Of a stretch of DNA of 64,000 bases, positions 47,116 through 56,670 are shown in pieces. The position numbers were made by a program, and so were the translations under genes. Every line of letters starts with the position of its first letter. Position 1 is the first letter of the stretch. The notes beneath the pieces are model-generated. The model did no database searches and had not been told where the DNA came from. It saw only the letters and a list, made by a program, of their open reading frames with translations. Origin of the DNA: Albimonas pacifica (GTDB taxonomy: Bacteria > Pseudomonadota > Alphaproteobacteria > Rhodobacterales > Rhodobacteraceae); the NCBI RefSeq assembly GCF_900113695.1, contig NZ_FOQH01000003.1, forward strand, positions 496,001 to 560,000. The letters run 5' to 3'.

Positions 47116-47170
47116 AAACGTCGCCGGGCGCCGCCTAGATGTTGCGCCGCACCGTCCCCAGGAGCCCCCC

Positions 47171-48553
47171 ATGCACGAGAACCGCACCTACGACGAGATC
47201 CGTGTCGGAGACCGGGCCGAGATGCCCCGCCTGTGCGCGGCCGACGACCTGTTCGCCTTCGCGCATTGCTCGGGCAACCACAACCCGATGCATCTCGCCG
47301 ACCGCGACGGCGACGGCGACGGGGTGAACGAGGCGCAGGCGCCGCAGATGTGGGTCGCCTCGCTGATCTCGGGCCTGCTGGGGTGGAAGCTGCCCGGGCC
47401 CGGCGTGGCGATGGAGTCGCTCTGCGTGCGCTGGATGGACGTGGCCCAGGCCGGCGACCAGCTCGTCGCCCGCGCCGAGGTCCTCGCCAAGGAGCCCGGC
47501 GGCCGCATCCGCCTGCGGGTGGAGGTCGACCGCGCCGACGACGGCACGGCGCTGATGGGGGGCGAGGCGGTGGTCCGCGCGCCCCAGGTCAAGATGACCT
47601 TCGTCGAGGACGAGATCCCCGGCCTCGTGGTCCAGCGCCATCTGCATTTCGACCGCCTGATCGACGAGGCCCGCGCCCTCGGCCCGCTGACCCTGGCGGT
47701 GGCGGCGCCGGAGAACGCCGTCTCGCTCGCCGGGGCGCTGGAGGCGGCGGCGGCCGGGTTGGCGACGCCGATCCTGGTGGGCGACCCCGCCAGGATCGCC
47801 GCCGCCGCCGCGGAGCTGGGCGCCTCGCTCGACGGGGTCGAGATCGTGGAGGCCTGCGGGCATCACGCCGCCGCCGAGACCGCCTGCCTGCTGGTGCGCG
47901 AGGGGCGGGCGGCCGCCCTGATGAAGGGCGCGCTGCACACCGACGACCTGCTGCGCGCGGTGCTGGACCGCGACCGGGGCCTGCGGGCTGGGCGGCGGCT
48001 GACCCATGTCTTCGTGATGGACGTGCCGGGCCTGCCGCATCCGCTGCTGATCTCCGACGCCGCCATCAACATCGCGCCCGACCTCGAGACCAAGGCCGAC
48101 ATCGTGCGCAACGCCATCGACGTGGCCCGCGCCGTCGGCATCGAGCTGCCCAAGGTCGGCGTGCTCTCGGCGGTCGAGGTGGTGAACCCGGCGATCCCCT
48201 CCTCGATCGACGCCGCGCTGCTCTCGAAGATGGCCGAGCGGGGCCAGATCACCGGCGGACTGGTGGACGGGCCGCTGGCGATGGACAACGCCGTGGACCT
48301 GGGGGCCGCGCGGACCAAGGGGATCAAGTCCCTGGTGGCCGGGCAGGCCGAGGTGCTGATCGCCCCCAACCTCGACGCCGGCAACATGATCGCCAAGGAG
48401 CTGAGCTACATCGCTCATGCCGAGGCCGCGGGCGTGGTGATGGGGGCGCGGGCGCCGATCGTGCTGACCTCGCGCGCCGACGGGCCCAAGGCGCGGCTCG
48501 CCTCCTGCGCGGTGGCCTCCCTCGCCCGCGTCTTCGCGGCGGGGGCGCGCTGA
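47171..48553 (+). CDS. Fused enoyl-CoA hydratase (MaoC) and phosphate acetyl/butyryltransferase
   Basis: The 460-residue protein joins a MaoC hot-dog domain (about 10-140; RLCAADDLFAFAHCSGNHNP carries the catalytic Asp/His region) to a Pta/Ptb domain (about 150-455; GALHTDDLLRAVL, then THVFVMDVPG, SDAAINIAPDLETK and TGGLVDGPLAMDNAV). Such fusions are known in alphaproteobacteria and are named bifunctional enoyl-CoA hydratase/phosphate acetyltransferase. The Pta half would exchange CoA for phosphate; acetate or butyrate kinase often lies next to it but is absent here. The substrate is inferred. Confidence 0.92.
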   Translation: MHENRTYDEIRVGDRAEMPRLCAADDLFAFAHCSGNHNPMHLADRDGDGDGVNEAQAPQMWVASLISGLLGWKLPGPGVAMESLCVRWMDVAQAGDQLVARAEVLAKEPGGRIRLRVEVDRADDGTALMGGEAVVRAPQVKMTFVEDEIPGLVVQRHLHFDRLIDEARALGPLTLAVAAPENAVSLAGALEAAAAGLATPILVGDPARIAAAAAELGASLDGVEIVEACGHHAAAETACLLVREGRAAALMKGALHTDDLLRAVLDRDRGLRAGRRLTHVFVMDVPGLPHPLLISDAAINIAPDLETKADIVRNAIDVARAVGIELPKVGVLSAVEVVNPAIPSSIDAALLSKMAERGQITGGLVDGPLAMDNAVDLGAARTKGIKSLVAGQAEVLIAPNLDAGNMIAKELSYIAHAEAAGVVMGARAPIVLTSRADGPKARLASCAVASLARVFAAGAR

Positions 48554-48631
48554 GGGGGGCGTAAACCTCTCGCCAACCCTTCTCGCGCATCCTCGGGGCC
48601 GCAGACCGTCCGGCCCAGGAGGAGATCCGCC

Positions 48632-48952
48632 ATGCCGAAGCCCCGGCCATCGCCGCGCCTTCCCCCGCGGGGGGACGCCTGGGGGGCTCGGCTCGGGGCG
48701 GTCGTGCTGGTCCTCGCGCTCCTGCCCTGCGGGGGCGCGGCCTGGGCGTCCGTCGATCCGGCGCGGGTTCCCGACCGCAGGCCGGGCGCGGCCCCGCCCG
48801 GGCCGGCGCCCGCCTCCCCCAGGCCGCTGCCCGCCTCAGGCGAGGGGGAGCCGGGCGCCCCCGCCGCGCCGCCGCTCCGGCCGACGCAGGGGCGCGGTCC
48901 CCCGCCCCGGGACGGGCCGGCGACGGGCGCCTCCTCTCCGCCTTCTTCCTGA
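48632..48952 (+). CDS. Small proline-rich exported protein of unknown function
   Basis: The 106-residue frame begins with a basic, proline-containing head, a hydrophobic segment (LGAVVLVLALLPCGGAAWA, about 21-39) and a tail of about 65 residues almost wholly Pro, Ala, Gly, Arg and Ser. The ribosome-binding site AGGAGGAGA is among the strongest in the window, which is the best evidence that it is real. No family is recognised. A Cys in the hydrophobic end (LLPC) could be a lipobox, though the fit is weak. Confidence 0.5.
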   Translation: MPKPRPSPRLPPRGDAWGARLGAVVLVLALLPCGGAAWASVDPARVPDRRPGAAPPGPAPASPRPLPASGEGEPGAPAAPPLRPTQGRGPPPRDGPATGASSPPSS

Positions 48953-49091
48953 ACGTGGCTTCACCGTCACAATCCGCTCGCAGAATGCGGCGGCCGCCAC
49001 GTGGCGGTTTCGCGTTCCGTCGGCTGTGGGCAGATTCCTCACGCGATCGCGAGAATCGCGCGCGGGGTCGGAAGAAGAGGGGCGGGTTCTG

Positions 49092-49784
49092 GTGACGATG
49101 ACCGATGCCGGCGGCGAGCCGAAGCATTCCGGCCGGGCGCTCGCCGCCCTGCGCGGGCTTCTCGCCGCGGGACTGGAACGCCCTGACGGACGCCTGCCTT
49201 CGGAACCCACGCTGGAAAAACGCCTCGGCTTCAGCCGCCAGGCGCTGCGCCGCGCGCTGGAGGTGCTGGAGGCCGAGGGCCTGGTCTGGCGCAACCGCGC
49301 CGACGCCCTCTTCGTGAACCTGCCCGAGCGGCGCGACGCGCCCCTCTCCCCGGTCGGCGGCATCCTCGAGGCGCGCCTGCGGCTCGAGCCGGAGCTCGCC
49401 GCCCTCGCCGCCCTGCGCGCCCGACCCGAGGACCTGCGCCTGATGCGCCTCTGCGCCCGGCGGGAGAAGGCCGCGGGCGACCTCGACGCGCGCGAGCTGT
49501 GGGACGGCGCCCTGCACCGGCTGATCGCGGTCGCCGCCGCCAACCCCGGCCTGCTCGCCGCCTTCGAGGCGCTGGCCGCGGCGCGCGCCGGCGACGCCTG
49601 GCGCGGCGCGCTGGAGGCCGCCGACTGGCGCCAGGTCTCGGGCCTGCACGGCGTGGGCGACCACGAGACCCTGATCGACGCCATCGCCGGCGGCGACCCC
49701 GAGGCCGCCGCCGCCGCGATGCGCGCCCACCTGCTGACCGTGGCCGAGCGGGCCGCGGCCCTCGTCGAAGGCCGGGCGCGCTGA
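49092..49784 (+). CDS. FadR/GntR-family transcriptional regulator
   Basis: The 230-residue protein has an N-terminal winged helix (about 10-70; LPSEPTLEKRLGFSRQALRRALEVLEAEGLV) and an FCD-type all-helical effector domain (EARLRLEPELAALAALRA, then DHETLIDAIAGGDPEAAAAAM, which carries the metal-binding His). The GTG at 49092 lies nine bases after GAGGGG; an ATG at 49098 is also possible. It precedes pyrE by 84 bases, but typical FadR/GntR targets are catabolic, so its target may be elsewhere. Confidence 0.85.
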   Translation: MTMTDAGGEPKHSGRALAALRGLLAAGLERPDGRLPSEPTLEKRLGFSRQALRRALEVLEAEGLVWRNRADALFVNLPERRDAPLSPVGGILEARLRLEPELAALAALRARPEDLRLMRLCARREKAAGDLDARELWDGALHRLIAVAAANPGLLAAFEALAAARAGDAWRGALEAADWRQVSGLHGVGDHETLIDAIAGGDPEAAAAAMRAHLLTVAERAAALVEGRAR

Positions 49785-49868
49785 GCGCCCGCCGGCTTCC
49801 CTCCGCCCCGGGGAGCCTGTAATCGGGTCCCGATCCCCCTTCCGCCCGCCCGCGCAGGAGTCCGCCCG

Positions 49869-50570
49869 ATGAGCTTCGCCTTCCCCGACCCCGAGACGGC
49901 CGCCGCCCTGGCCGCGCGCATGCTGCTGGAGATCGAGGCGGTCAACTTCCGCGCCGACGAGCCCTACATCTTCACCTCCGGCCTCGCTGCCCCGGTCTAC
50001 GTCGACTGCCGCAAGCCGATCTCCTTCCCGCGGGTGCGCTCTGCTCTGATGGACATGGCCGCGGGCCGGGCCCTGTCGGCGGGCGGCTTCGAGAAGTTCG
50101 ACGCGGTGGCCGGCGGCGAGACCGCCGGCATCCCCTGGGCCGCGATGATCGCCGAACGCCTGGGTCTGCCGATGCTCTACGTGCGCAAGAAGCCGAAAGG
50201 TTTCGGCCGCGGCGCCCAGATCGAGGGCCATTTCGAGGAGGGCGCCAACGTCCTGCTGGTCGAGGACCTGACCACCGACGGCGGCTCCAAGTTCACCTTC
50301 GCCGACGCCCTGCGCACCGCGGGCGCGCAGTGCACCGACACGCTGGTGATCTTCTACTACGACATCTTCCCCGACGCGCGCGCGAACCTCGCCGCCCACG
50401 GTCTCGCGCTGCACCAGCTGACCACCTGGCGCGACGTGCTCGCGGTGGCCCGCACCGGCGACCACCTGGGCCGGACCTTCGACGCCAAGACCCTCGACGC
50501 CGTCGAGGCATTCCTCAACGACCCCTACGGCTGGTCCGCCGCCCACGGCGGCAAGGCCGGCCCCGACTGA
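49869..50570 (+). CDS. pyrE: Orotate phosphoribosyltransferase
   Basis: PyrE joins orotate to PRPP to give OMP in pyrimidine synthesis. The 233-residue protein has the PRPP motif [14 protein letters not shown] (128-141), [20 protein letters not shown] (substrate binding), and the flexible catalytic loop with [14 protein letters not shown] (107-120). pyrC, often adjacent in relatives, is not here. The start follows GCAGGAG. Confidence 0.96.
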   Translation: MSFAFPDPETAAALAARMLLEIEAVNFRADEPYIFTSGLAAPVYVDCRKPISFPRVRSALMDMAAGRALSAGGFEKFDAVAGGETAGIPWAAMIAERLGLPMLYVRKKPKGFGRGAQIEGHFEEGANVLLVEDLTTDGGSKFTFADALRTAGAQCTDTLVIFYYDIFPDARANLAAHGLALHQLTTWRDVLAVARTGDHLGRTFDAKTLDAVEAFLNDPYGWSAAHGGKAGPD

Positions 50571-50677
50571 GCCCTTGCAGGGCGCCCTCGCCGACGACGC
50601 GCCGGCCGGGGCGCGCCGCCCGGCCCACGCCCCCTGTTGACGCCGCCCCCGCGCGGGGCTAGTCCGGGGGCCGGCTC

Positions 50678-50751
50678 GCGGGCATGGTGAAACGGTATCA
50701 CACGAGCCTTCCAAGCTCTTGTTGCGGGTTCGATTCCCGCTGCCCGCTCCA
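50678..50751 (+). tRNA. tRNA-Gly (anticodon TCC)
   Basis: The 74-base cloverleaf has acceptor GCGGGCA/TGCCCGC, anticodon stem GAGC/GCTC around CTTCCAA, and T arm GCGGGTTCGATTCCCGC. TCC reads glycine GGA and GGG codons. Discriminator T and encoded CCA (50749-50751) are as usual for Gly. Confidence 0.97.
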
Positions 50752-50834
50752 GCTTCCCTTCCATCCGGCGGCGCGTCCGCCCCGTCGCGACGCCCGTGCT
50801 GGCGCGCCGGCTCGCGGGCCCGGCGCGGCCGGGG

Positions 50835-52271
50835 TCAGGCGAAGGCGGCGTCGGGCCAGCGGTCGAGAAGGGCTGAGGCGGCCTCGAAAAGGGCGGCGGC
50901 GCGCAGGAGCGAGGCGTCCTCGCGGAACCGGCCGACGATCTGCAGGCCCAGCGGCAGGCCCTCGGGGGTGAAGCCGCAGGGCAGGCTGATCGCGGGGTGG
51001 CCGGTCAGGTTGAACGGCATGCACCAGGGGAACCAGTTGGGGCGCATGTCGGGGTAGGCGACGCCGTCGATCTCCAGCGGGTCGAACAGGTCCTGGCCGA
51101 TGCCCGGCGCCGCGCGCGAGATCGTGGGGGTGACGAGGAAGTCTGCCCGCTCGAACAGCCCCTGCACCCGGCGGAACAGGGCGGCGCGGTCGAACATCGC
51201 CTGCTGGTAGTCGACGCCCGAGACGTCCTGCGCCAGCGCCAGCTGCCGCAGCAGGGAGGGGGTCATGCGGTCCCCGTCGCGCTCGGCCATCGGGCCGAAG
51301 CGGGCGCGCCAGGTGGTGTGGTTGATCGCCCGCCAGATCGGCTCGACGTCGAGGCCCTCGCCGTCGAAGGGCTCCAGCTCCGCGCCGAGGTCCGCGAGCC
51401 GTGTCAACGATGCGTCGAAGGCCGCCTGCATCGCCGCCGAGATCGGTTTGCCCGGAGGGGCGGGGCAGAACAGGATGCGCTTGCCCGCAAGGTCCCCCTC
51501 GGGCCGGGCCGCGGCGGGGTAGTCGGGGACCGGCGCGCCGACCGACCACGGGTCGCTGGGGTGCGCCCCGCCCATCGCCTGCATCATCAGCGCGGTCGAG
51601 GCGACGTCGCGGGTCATCGGCGTCACGTAGGTGTAGTTGCCGAAGGCGTCCGGAACCTGGCTGTGCGGGATGGCGCCGAGGCTCTGCTTCAGCCCCACCA
51701 CCCCGTTGCAGGCCGCCGGGATCCGGGTCGAGCCGCCGCCGTCGGTCGCGACCGAGATCGGCCCGATCCCCAGCGCCGTCGCCACGGCCGAGCCGCCCGA
51801 CGAGCCGCCCGAGGAATGCTCCAGGCTCCAGGCGTTGGGCGTCCTGCCGAAGAGGGGGGCGTCCGTCAGGCACTTGGCGCCGTATTCGGGCGTGGTGGTC
51901 TTGCCGAAGATCACCGCGCCCGCCGCGCGCAGCCGGGCCGCCGCGACGGCGTCCTGCGTCGGCACGTTCCCGGCCTGCAGGAGCGATCCGAAGGTGGTCC
52001 GCATGCCGGCCGTGTTCACGATGTCCTTCACCCCGCAGGGCAGGCCGTGCAGCAGGCCGGGGGTCTCTCCGGCGGACAGCGCCGCATCCGCGGCGCGGGC
52101 GCCCTCCATCGCGGCCTCGGGGGCGAGGGTGATGAAGCAGTTGTGGGAGGGCTGCAGCCGCTCGGCCGCGCCCAGCACCGCCTGCATCAGCTCCACCGCC
52201 GAGATCTCGCGCGCGATCAGCATCTCGCGCAGCGCGACGGCGGAATGGCGGCGGAGGGCGTCGAGGGACAT
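50835..52271 (-). CDS. Amidase (amidase-signature family), second gene
   Basis: The 478-residue enzyme has Lys82 (CGVKDIVNTAG), Ser157 (SSGGSSGGS) and nucleophile Ser181 (TDGGGSTRIPA), with the standard 24-residue Ser-Ser distance. It is only distantly similar to the amidase at 31861-33318. The start at 52271 follows GGAG. It is divergent from the pirin gene. The substrate is unknown. Confidence 0.92.
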   Translation of the reverse strand: MSLDALRRHSAVALREMLIAREISAVELMQAVLGAAERLQPSHNCFITLAPEAAMEGARAADAALSAGETPGLLHGLPCGVKDIVNTAGMRTTFGSLLQAGNVPTQDAVAAARLRAAGAVIFGKTTTPEYGAKCLTDAPLFGRTPNAWSLEHSSGGSSGGSAVATALGIGPISVATDGGGSTRIPAACNGVVGLKQSLGAIPHSQVPDAFGNYTYVTPMTRDVASTALMMQAMGGAHPSDPWSVGAPVPDYPAAARPEGDLAGKRILFCPAPPGKPISAAMQAAFDASLTRLADLGAELEPFDGEGLDVEPIWRAINHTTWRARFGPMAERDGDRMTPSLLRQLALAQDVSGVDYQQAMFDRAALFRRVQGLFERADFLVTPTISRAAPGIGQDLFDPLEIDGVAYPDMRPNWFPWCMPFNLTGHPAISLPCGFTPEGLPLGLQIVGRFREDASLLRAAALFEAASALLDRWPDAAFA

Positions 52272-52423
52272 GGGGCGGGCTCCGGGGGCAGGGGGCTTCG
52301 GCGGGGAGGGCTTTGTCCGCACAAGGCCATGGCGCGCGGTTCCTGTCGAGCGTGCGGGCCGGGGCGCGACCTTCGCGCCGGCCTGCGCTATCCTGGCGAG
52401 GCGCCGGAAAGGGAGGCCCGCCG

Positions 52424-53356
52424 ATGTCCTGGAACCCCGCCCTCGACCCGCATTGCCCCACCGGCGACGCCGTCGACCGGATCGAGACGGTGATCGTCCC
52501 CCGCGCCCGCGATCTGGGCGGCTTCGAGGTGCGCCGGGCGCTGCCCGCGCCGAAGCGGCAGATGGTCGGGCCCTTCATCTTCTTCGACCAGGTGGGACCG
52601 GCCGAGTTCCTCACCGGCCAGGGCATCGACGTGCGCCCGCACCCGCATATCGGGCTCGCGACGGTGACCTACCTGTTCTCCGGCTCGATGCACCACCGCG
52701 ACAGCCTCGGCACCTCGGCCGAGATCACCGAGGGCGCGGTGAACTGGATGATCGCCGGCCGCGGGGTGACGCATTCCGAGCGCACCGGGACGCAGGTCCG
52801 CAAGGGGCCGTCGGACCTCTTCGGCATCCAGACCTGGGTGGCGCTGCCCGACGGGAAGGAGGACATCGACCCCGGCTTCGAGCACGTCGCCAGGGCCGAC
52901 CTGCCGGAGCTGGAGGCGGAGGGCAAGCGCCTGCGCCTGATCCTCGGCTCGGGCTGGGGGGAGCGGGCGCCGGTCTCGACCTTCTCCGAGACCGTCTACG
53001 CGGACGCCCAGCTCGAGCCCGGCGCGGTCCTGCCCTTCGACGCCGAGCATGAGGACCGCGGGATCTACGTGGTCTCGGGCGAGGTGGAGATCGCGGGCCA
53101 GCGGTTCGAGGCGGGGCGGATGATGATCTTCCGCCCGGGCGATCCGATCGCGATCCGGGCCGTCTCGTCCTCGCGCCTGATCCTGCTGGGCGGGGCCACG
53201 CTGGGCGGCCCGCGCTACATCTGGTGGAACTTCGTGGCGAGTTCTAAGGAGCGGATCGAGGAGGCGAAGGAGGCCTGGCGCGCCGGCGACTGGGAGCACG
53301 GGCGCTTCCAGCTGCCCCCCGACGAGACGGAGGCCATGGAGGCCCCGGGCCGCTGA
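52424..53356 (+). CDS. Pirin family protein
   Basis: The 310-residue double-cupin protein has the pirin metal site in the N-terminal cupin: DVRPHPHIGLATVTYLF with its histidines, MHHRDSLG, and RGVTHSERTG. Pirins bind iron and some act as quercetin dioxygenases or as regulators. The C-terminal cupin has IYVVSGEVEIAGQ. The start at 52424 follows AAAGGGAGG. The gene is convergent with trkH, ending two bases from it. Confidence 0.93.
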   Translation: MSWNPALDPHCPTGDAVDRIETVIVPRARDLGGFEVRRALPAPKRQMVGPFIFFDQVGPAEFLTGQGIDVRPHPHIGLATVTYLFSGSMHHRDSLGTSAEITEGAVNWMIAGRGVTHSERTGTQVRKGPSDLFGIQTWVALPDGKEDIDPGFEHVARADLPELEAEGKRLRLILGSGWGERAPVSTFSETVYADAQLEPGAVLPFDAEHEDRGIYVVSGEVEIAGQRFEAGRMMIFRPGDPIAIRAVSSSRLILLGGATLGGPRYIWWNFVASSKERIEEAKEAWRAGDWEHGRFQLPPDETEAMEAPGR

Positions 53357-53358
53357 GC

Positions 53359-54816
53359 TCAGTTGCGCCAGAAGGCCGAGACGAACATCACGTAGACGGC
53401 CATCAGCTCCAGCCGCCCCAGCAGCATCCCCAGCGCCAGCACCCACTTGGCGGCGTCGGACAGCGGCGCGAAGTTGCCCGCCGGCCCGATGATAGGCCCC
53501 AGCCCGGGGCCGACGTTGGCGAGCGCGGTGGCCGCCCCGGAAACGGAGGTGACGATGTCGTGCCCCAGCATCCCCATCGCCACCGACAGCACCGCCAGCG
53601 TCATGAAGAACAGGAACAGGAACCCCATGACCGAGGAGATCACCTCCTCGTCCACCGGCCGCCCGGCCCAGCGGGTCTGGAACACGCCGTGGGGGGAGTG
53701 GATGCGCCGGACCTGGCTGGCGACGGCCGCCAGCAGGATCTGGTAGCGGAAGATCTTCACCGAGCAGCAGGTGGAGCCCGCGCAGCCCCCGACGAGGCCC
53801 ATCAGGAAGAAGGCGGCGGCGGCGAAGGGGCCCCACTCGTTGTAGTTCTCGGACGCGTAGCCGGTGCCGGTGAGGATCGAGACGGTGTTGAACAGCGTCT
53901 CGCGCAGGTGCTGCTCGAACCCCCAGGCGTGGGGGACCGGGTCGGTCGCCATGCGGTAGAGCAGGATCGCGCCCGCGAAGCCGAAGATCACCGCCATGAA
54001 GCCGCGCACCTGCGGATCGCGCCAGATCGGCCTCGCCTCGCCCGAGGCGAGCTGCACCAGCCGCACGAAGGGCAGGGAGGCGAGCATCATGAACAGGGCC
54101 GAGACATACTCCACTTCGCCCGGGAAATGCCCCAGCGAGGCGTCGTAATTGGCGAACCCCCCGGTGGAGATCGTGGTCATCGAATGCACCACGGCGTCGA
54201 AGACGCTCATCCCGCAGGCGGCGTAGGCGAGGATGCAGAGCAGCGTCAGCCCGGCGTAGACCCAGGAGATCGACATCGCGATCTCGCCCGCCCGGGGCAG
54301 GATCTTGCCGAAGGTGTCGAAGGCCTCGGAGCGGAAGATCTGCATGCCGCCGACGCGCAGCGCGGGCAGGAAGGCCATGGCCATCACCACGATGCCCACG
54401 CCCCCGAACCACTGCAGCATCCCCCGCCACAGCAGCACGCCCGGCGGCATGTGGTCGAGGCCGACGAAGACGGTGGAGCCGGTGGTGGTGAAGCCCGACA
54501 TCGCCTCGAAGAAGGCGTCGGTCAGGCTCGCCTCGGGCACGCCGAGCACGAAGGGCAGGGCGCCGAAGACGGGCAGCAGCAGCCAGCACAGCGTGGTGAG
54601 CAGGAAGGTCTCCTGCACCGAGAGCGAGCCCCGGTCCGCCCCGCCCGCCGCCGCCAGCAGCGATCCGGCGAGCACCGAGAAGAACCCCGCCAGGCCGAAG
54701 GCGCGCCAGTTCGGATCGCCGTCGATCAGGTCTGCCAGCATCGGCGCCGCCATGGTCGCGCCGAGGGCGGCGACCAGCAGACCGATCAGGTGGAGGGCGG
54801 CGCGCAGATCCGGCAT
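53359..54816 (-). CDS. trkH: TrkH-family potassium uptake membrane subunit
   Basis: The 485-residue membrane protein has the K+ channel-like fold of four M1-P-M2 repeats; the filter glycines appear in SGFTTTGSTVF, TISTGGFANYD, SILTGTGYASEN and NVGPGLGPI. It moves potassium across the inner membrane with the NAD-binding regulator TrkA, which is not encoded in the window. The start at 54816 gives MPDLRAALHLIGLL; its ribosome-binding site is weak. Confidence 0.94.
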   Translation of the reverse strand: MPDLRAALHLIGLLVAALGATMAAPMLADLIDGDPNWRAFGLAGFFSVLAGSLLAAAGGADRGSLSVQETFLLTTLCWLLLPVFGALPFVLGVPEASLTDAFFEAMSGFTTTGSTVFVGLDHMPPGVLLWRGMLQWFGGVGIVVMAMAFLPALRVGGMQIFRSEAFDTFGKILPRAGEIAMSISWVYAGLTLLCILAYAACGMSVFDAVVHSMTTISTGGFANYDASLGHFPGEVEYVSALFMMLASLPFVRLVQLASGEARPIWRDPQVRGFMAVIFGFAGAILLYRMATDPVPHAWGFEQHLRETLFNTVSILTGTGYASENYNEWGPFAAAAFFLMGLVGGCAGSTCCSVKIFRYQILLAAVASQVRRIHSPHGVFQTRWAGRPVDEEVISSVMGFLFLFFMTLAVLSVAMGMLGHDIVTSVSGAATALANVGPGLGPIIGPAGNFAPLSDAAKWVLALGMLLGRLELMAVYVMFVSAFWRN

Positions 54817-55390
54817 CGAGCCTGCATCGCCCGGCCCCCCCCGCCTGTCAACGCGCAGGATCGCCCGCCCCGCGAAAGCGCCCCGCCCGTGACCGGCAAG
54901 GGCGCCGGGACGGCCGCGCGCGCCCCTGCCGCTCCCCCGACGTCGCCGATCCCGCGCCCCGCGCCCGACGCGTCCGCCCCGGGCCTGACCCGGGGCCCCG
55001 CCCCGTCCGGGCCTCGGGAGACGCGCCGCCCTGTCGTGCCGCCCCTGCCTGGAGGCAGGCGGCTCGGCGAACCCGGACCGCGAGGTCCGGCGTCCGCCCC
55101 GCGCCGGCGGCGTCAGGCAGGGCGGGAGAGGCCCCGCGTCGAGCCCGGGGCGCGCCCGTGCGGCGGGGGGCCCGAGAGCCCGTAGGGCGCATTTCAATGC
55201 GCCGCGCCCCGCCGCATCCCACCCCATCGCACCCCGCCACGCCGCGCCGGGTCGCGCCCCGCCGCTGCGGCGCCCGGCCATGGCCTCCGCGCGCCACGGC
55301 GGCGGCCGGGGTCCGGCCGGGGCGCCCCGAAACGCGGACCGCCCCGGGCGGGGGCCCGGGGCGGCTCGGACGTCGGGTCTGCGGCTGTCC
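54817..55390. other. GC-rich gap between trkH and metZ
   Basis: About 570 bases with frames open on both strands by composition. The only features seen are a small hairpin GGCGCAT-TTCA-ATGCGCC (55186-55203) and the metZ terminator. No gene is supported. Confidence 0.55.
55339..55364 (-). terminator. Terminator of metZ
   Basis: CCGCCCCGGGC pairs perfectly with GCCCGGGGCGG around GGGG, 27 bases past the stop; the minus-strand tail is TCCGCGTTTCG. Confidence 0.7.
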
Positions 55391-56587
55391 TCAGGCCCGG
55401 CGCAGGGCCTGGTCGAGGTCGGCGGCGAGGTCCTCGGGGTCCTCGAGGCCGCACGACAGGCGGATCAGCCCGCGCGAGATGCCCAGGCCCAGCCGCTGCT
55501 CCTCGCTCAGACGCTGGTGGGTGGTGGTCGAGGGGTGGGTGATGATGCTCTTGGAATCGCCCAGGTTGTTGGAGATCTTGATGATCTCCAGCGCGTCCTG
55601 CACGGCGAAGGCCGCCTCCTGCCCGCCCTCGATCTCGAAGGCGATCATGGTGCCGCCCGAGCTCATCTGCCGCTTGGCGAGCTCATGCTGGGGGTGGTCG
55701 GCGCGGCCGGGGTAGAGGACGCGCTTCACCCGCGGGTGGGCGGCGAGCATGTCGGCCAGGTGCGCCGCGGTCGCCGCCTGGGCCCGGCAGCGCAGGTCCA
55801 GCGTCTCGAGCCCCTTGAGCATCACCCAGGCGTTGAACGGGCTCATCGCGCCGCCGGTGTGGCGCATGTAGCCCTCGAACGGGCCGCGGATGAACTCCTC
55901 CGTGCCCAGCACGACGCCGCCCAGGCACCGGCCCTGGCCGTCGATGTGCTTGGTGGCGGAGTAGAGCACCACGTCCGCCCCCAGCTCCAGCGGGCGCTGG
56001 AACATCGGCGTCGCGAAGACGTTGTCGATCACCAGCCGCGCGCCGACGGAGTGCACGATCTGCGCCACCTCGGCCACGTCGATCAGCTCCAGCGTCGGGT
56101 TCGACGGGCTCTCGAGGAAGGCGACCCTGGTATTGGGGCGCAGGCCGGCGCGCCAGGCGTCGGGGTCCGTGCCCTCGACCAGCGTCACCTCGACGCCGAA
56201 GCGGGGCAGCAGCGTCTCGAGGATGTAGAGGCAGGAGCCGAACAGCGCCTTGGCCGCGATCACGTGGTCGCCGGCCTTGAGCTGGCAGAACAGCGCGGCG
56301 TTGACCGCCGCCATGCCGCTCGCGGTGGCGAAGGCGTCCTCGGCCCCTTCGAGCGCCATCATCCGCTCTTCGAACATGCGCACGGTGGGGTTGCCGTAGC
56401 GCGCGTAGATGAAGCCCGGATCCTCGCCCAGGAAGCGCGCCTCGGCGGCGGCGGCGGTGTCGTAGACGAAGCCCTGGGTCAGGAACAGCGCCTCGGACAT
56501 CTCGCCATGCTGGCTGCGCCAGGTCCCGGCGTGAACGAGGTTGGTGCGGGGCGAAAGCGCCCGCTGGGTCTTGTCGAGTTCTGTCAT
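55391..56587 (-). CDS. metZ: O-succinylhomoserine sulfhydrylase
   Basis: MetZ makes homocysteine from O-succinylhomoserine and sulfide in methionine synthesis. The 398-residue Cys/Met-metabolism PLP enzyme binds cofactor at Lys213 (YSATKHIDGQGR). YARYGNPTV (61-69), ATASGMAAV and the late STTTHQRLSEEQ are family motifs. The SAM-II riboswitch upstream confirms the methionine role. metA or metX and a MetW/MetX pair are not in the window. Confidence 0.95.
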   Translation of the reverse strand: MTELDKTQRALSPRTNLVHAGTWRSQHGEMSEALFLTQGFVYDTAAAAEARFLGEDPGFIYARYGNPTVRMFEERMMALEGAEDAFATASGMAAVNAALFCQLKAGDHVIAAKALFGSCLYILETLLPRFGVEVTLVEGTDPDAWRAGLRPNTRVAFLESPSNPTLELIDVAEVAQIVHSVGARLVIDNVFATPMFQRPLELGADVVLYSATKHIDGQGRCLGGVVLGTEEFIRGPFEGYMRHTGGAMSPFNAWVMLKGLETLDLRCRAQAATAAHLADMLAAHPRVKRVLYPGRADHPQHELAKRQMSSGGTMIAFEIEGGQEAAFAVQDALEIIKISNNLGDSKSIITHPSTTTHQRLSEEQRLGLGISRGLIRLSCGLEDPEDLAADLDQALRRA

Positions 56588-56594
56588 GCGTCAT

Positions 56595-56610
56595 CCGGGC
56601 GAACGCCCGG
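56595..56610 (-). promoter_or_regulatory. Small hairpin just before the metZ start codon
   Basis: CCGGGC-GTTC-GCCCGG lies eight bases upstream of the ATG and covers the likely, weak ribosome-binding site. It could be part of the riboswitch expression platform. An out-of-frame ATG at 56594 overlaps this region. Confidence 0.4.
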
Positions 56611-56670
56611 CCCCTTGCCGACTGCCCCGGTGATCGGAAATCGGGACGCGGTCCGTGCGGCGTCGCCCGA

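Noticed and set aside
54848-55390. Open frames on both strands between trkH and metZ
   Set aside because: Arg/Pro/Ala-rich translations, no ribosome-binding sites, and overlap with each other and with the metZ terminator.
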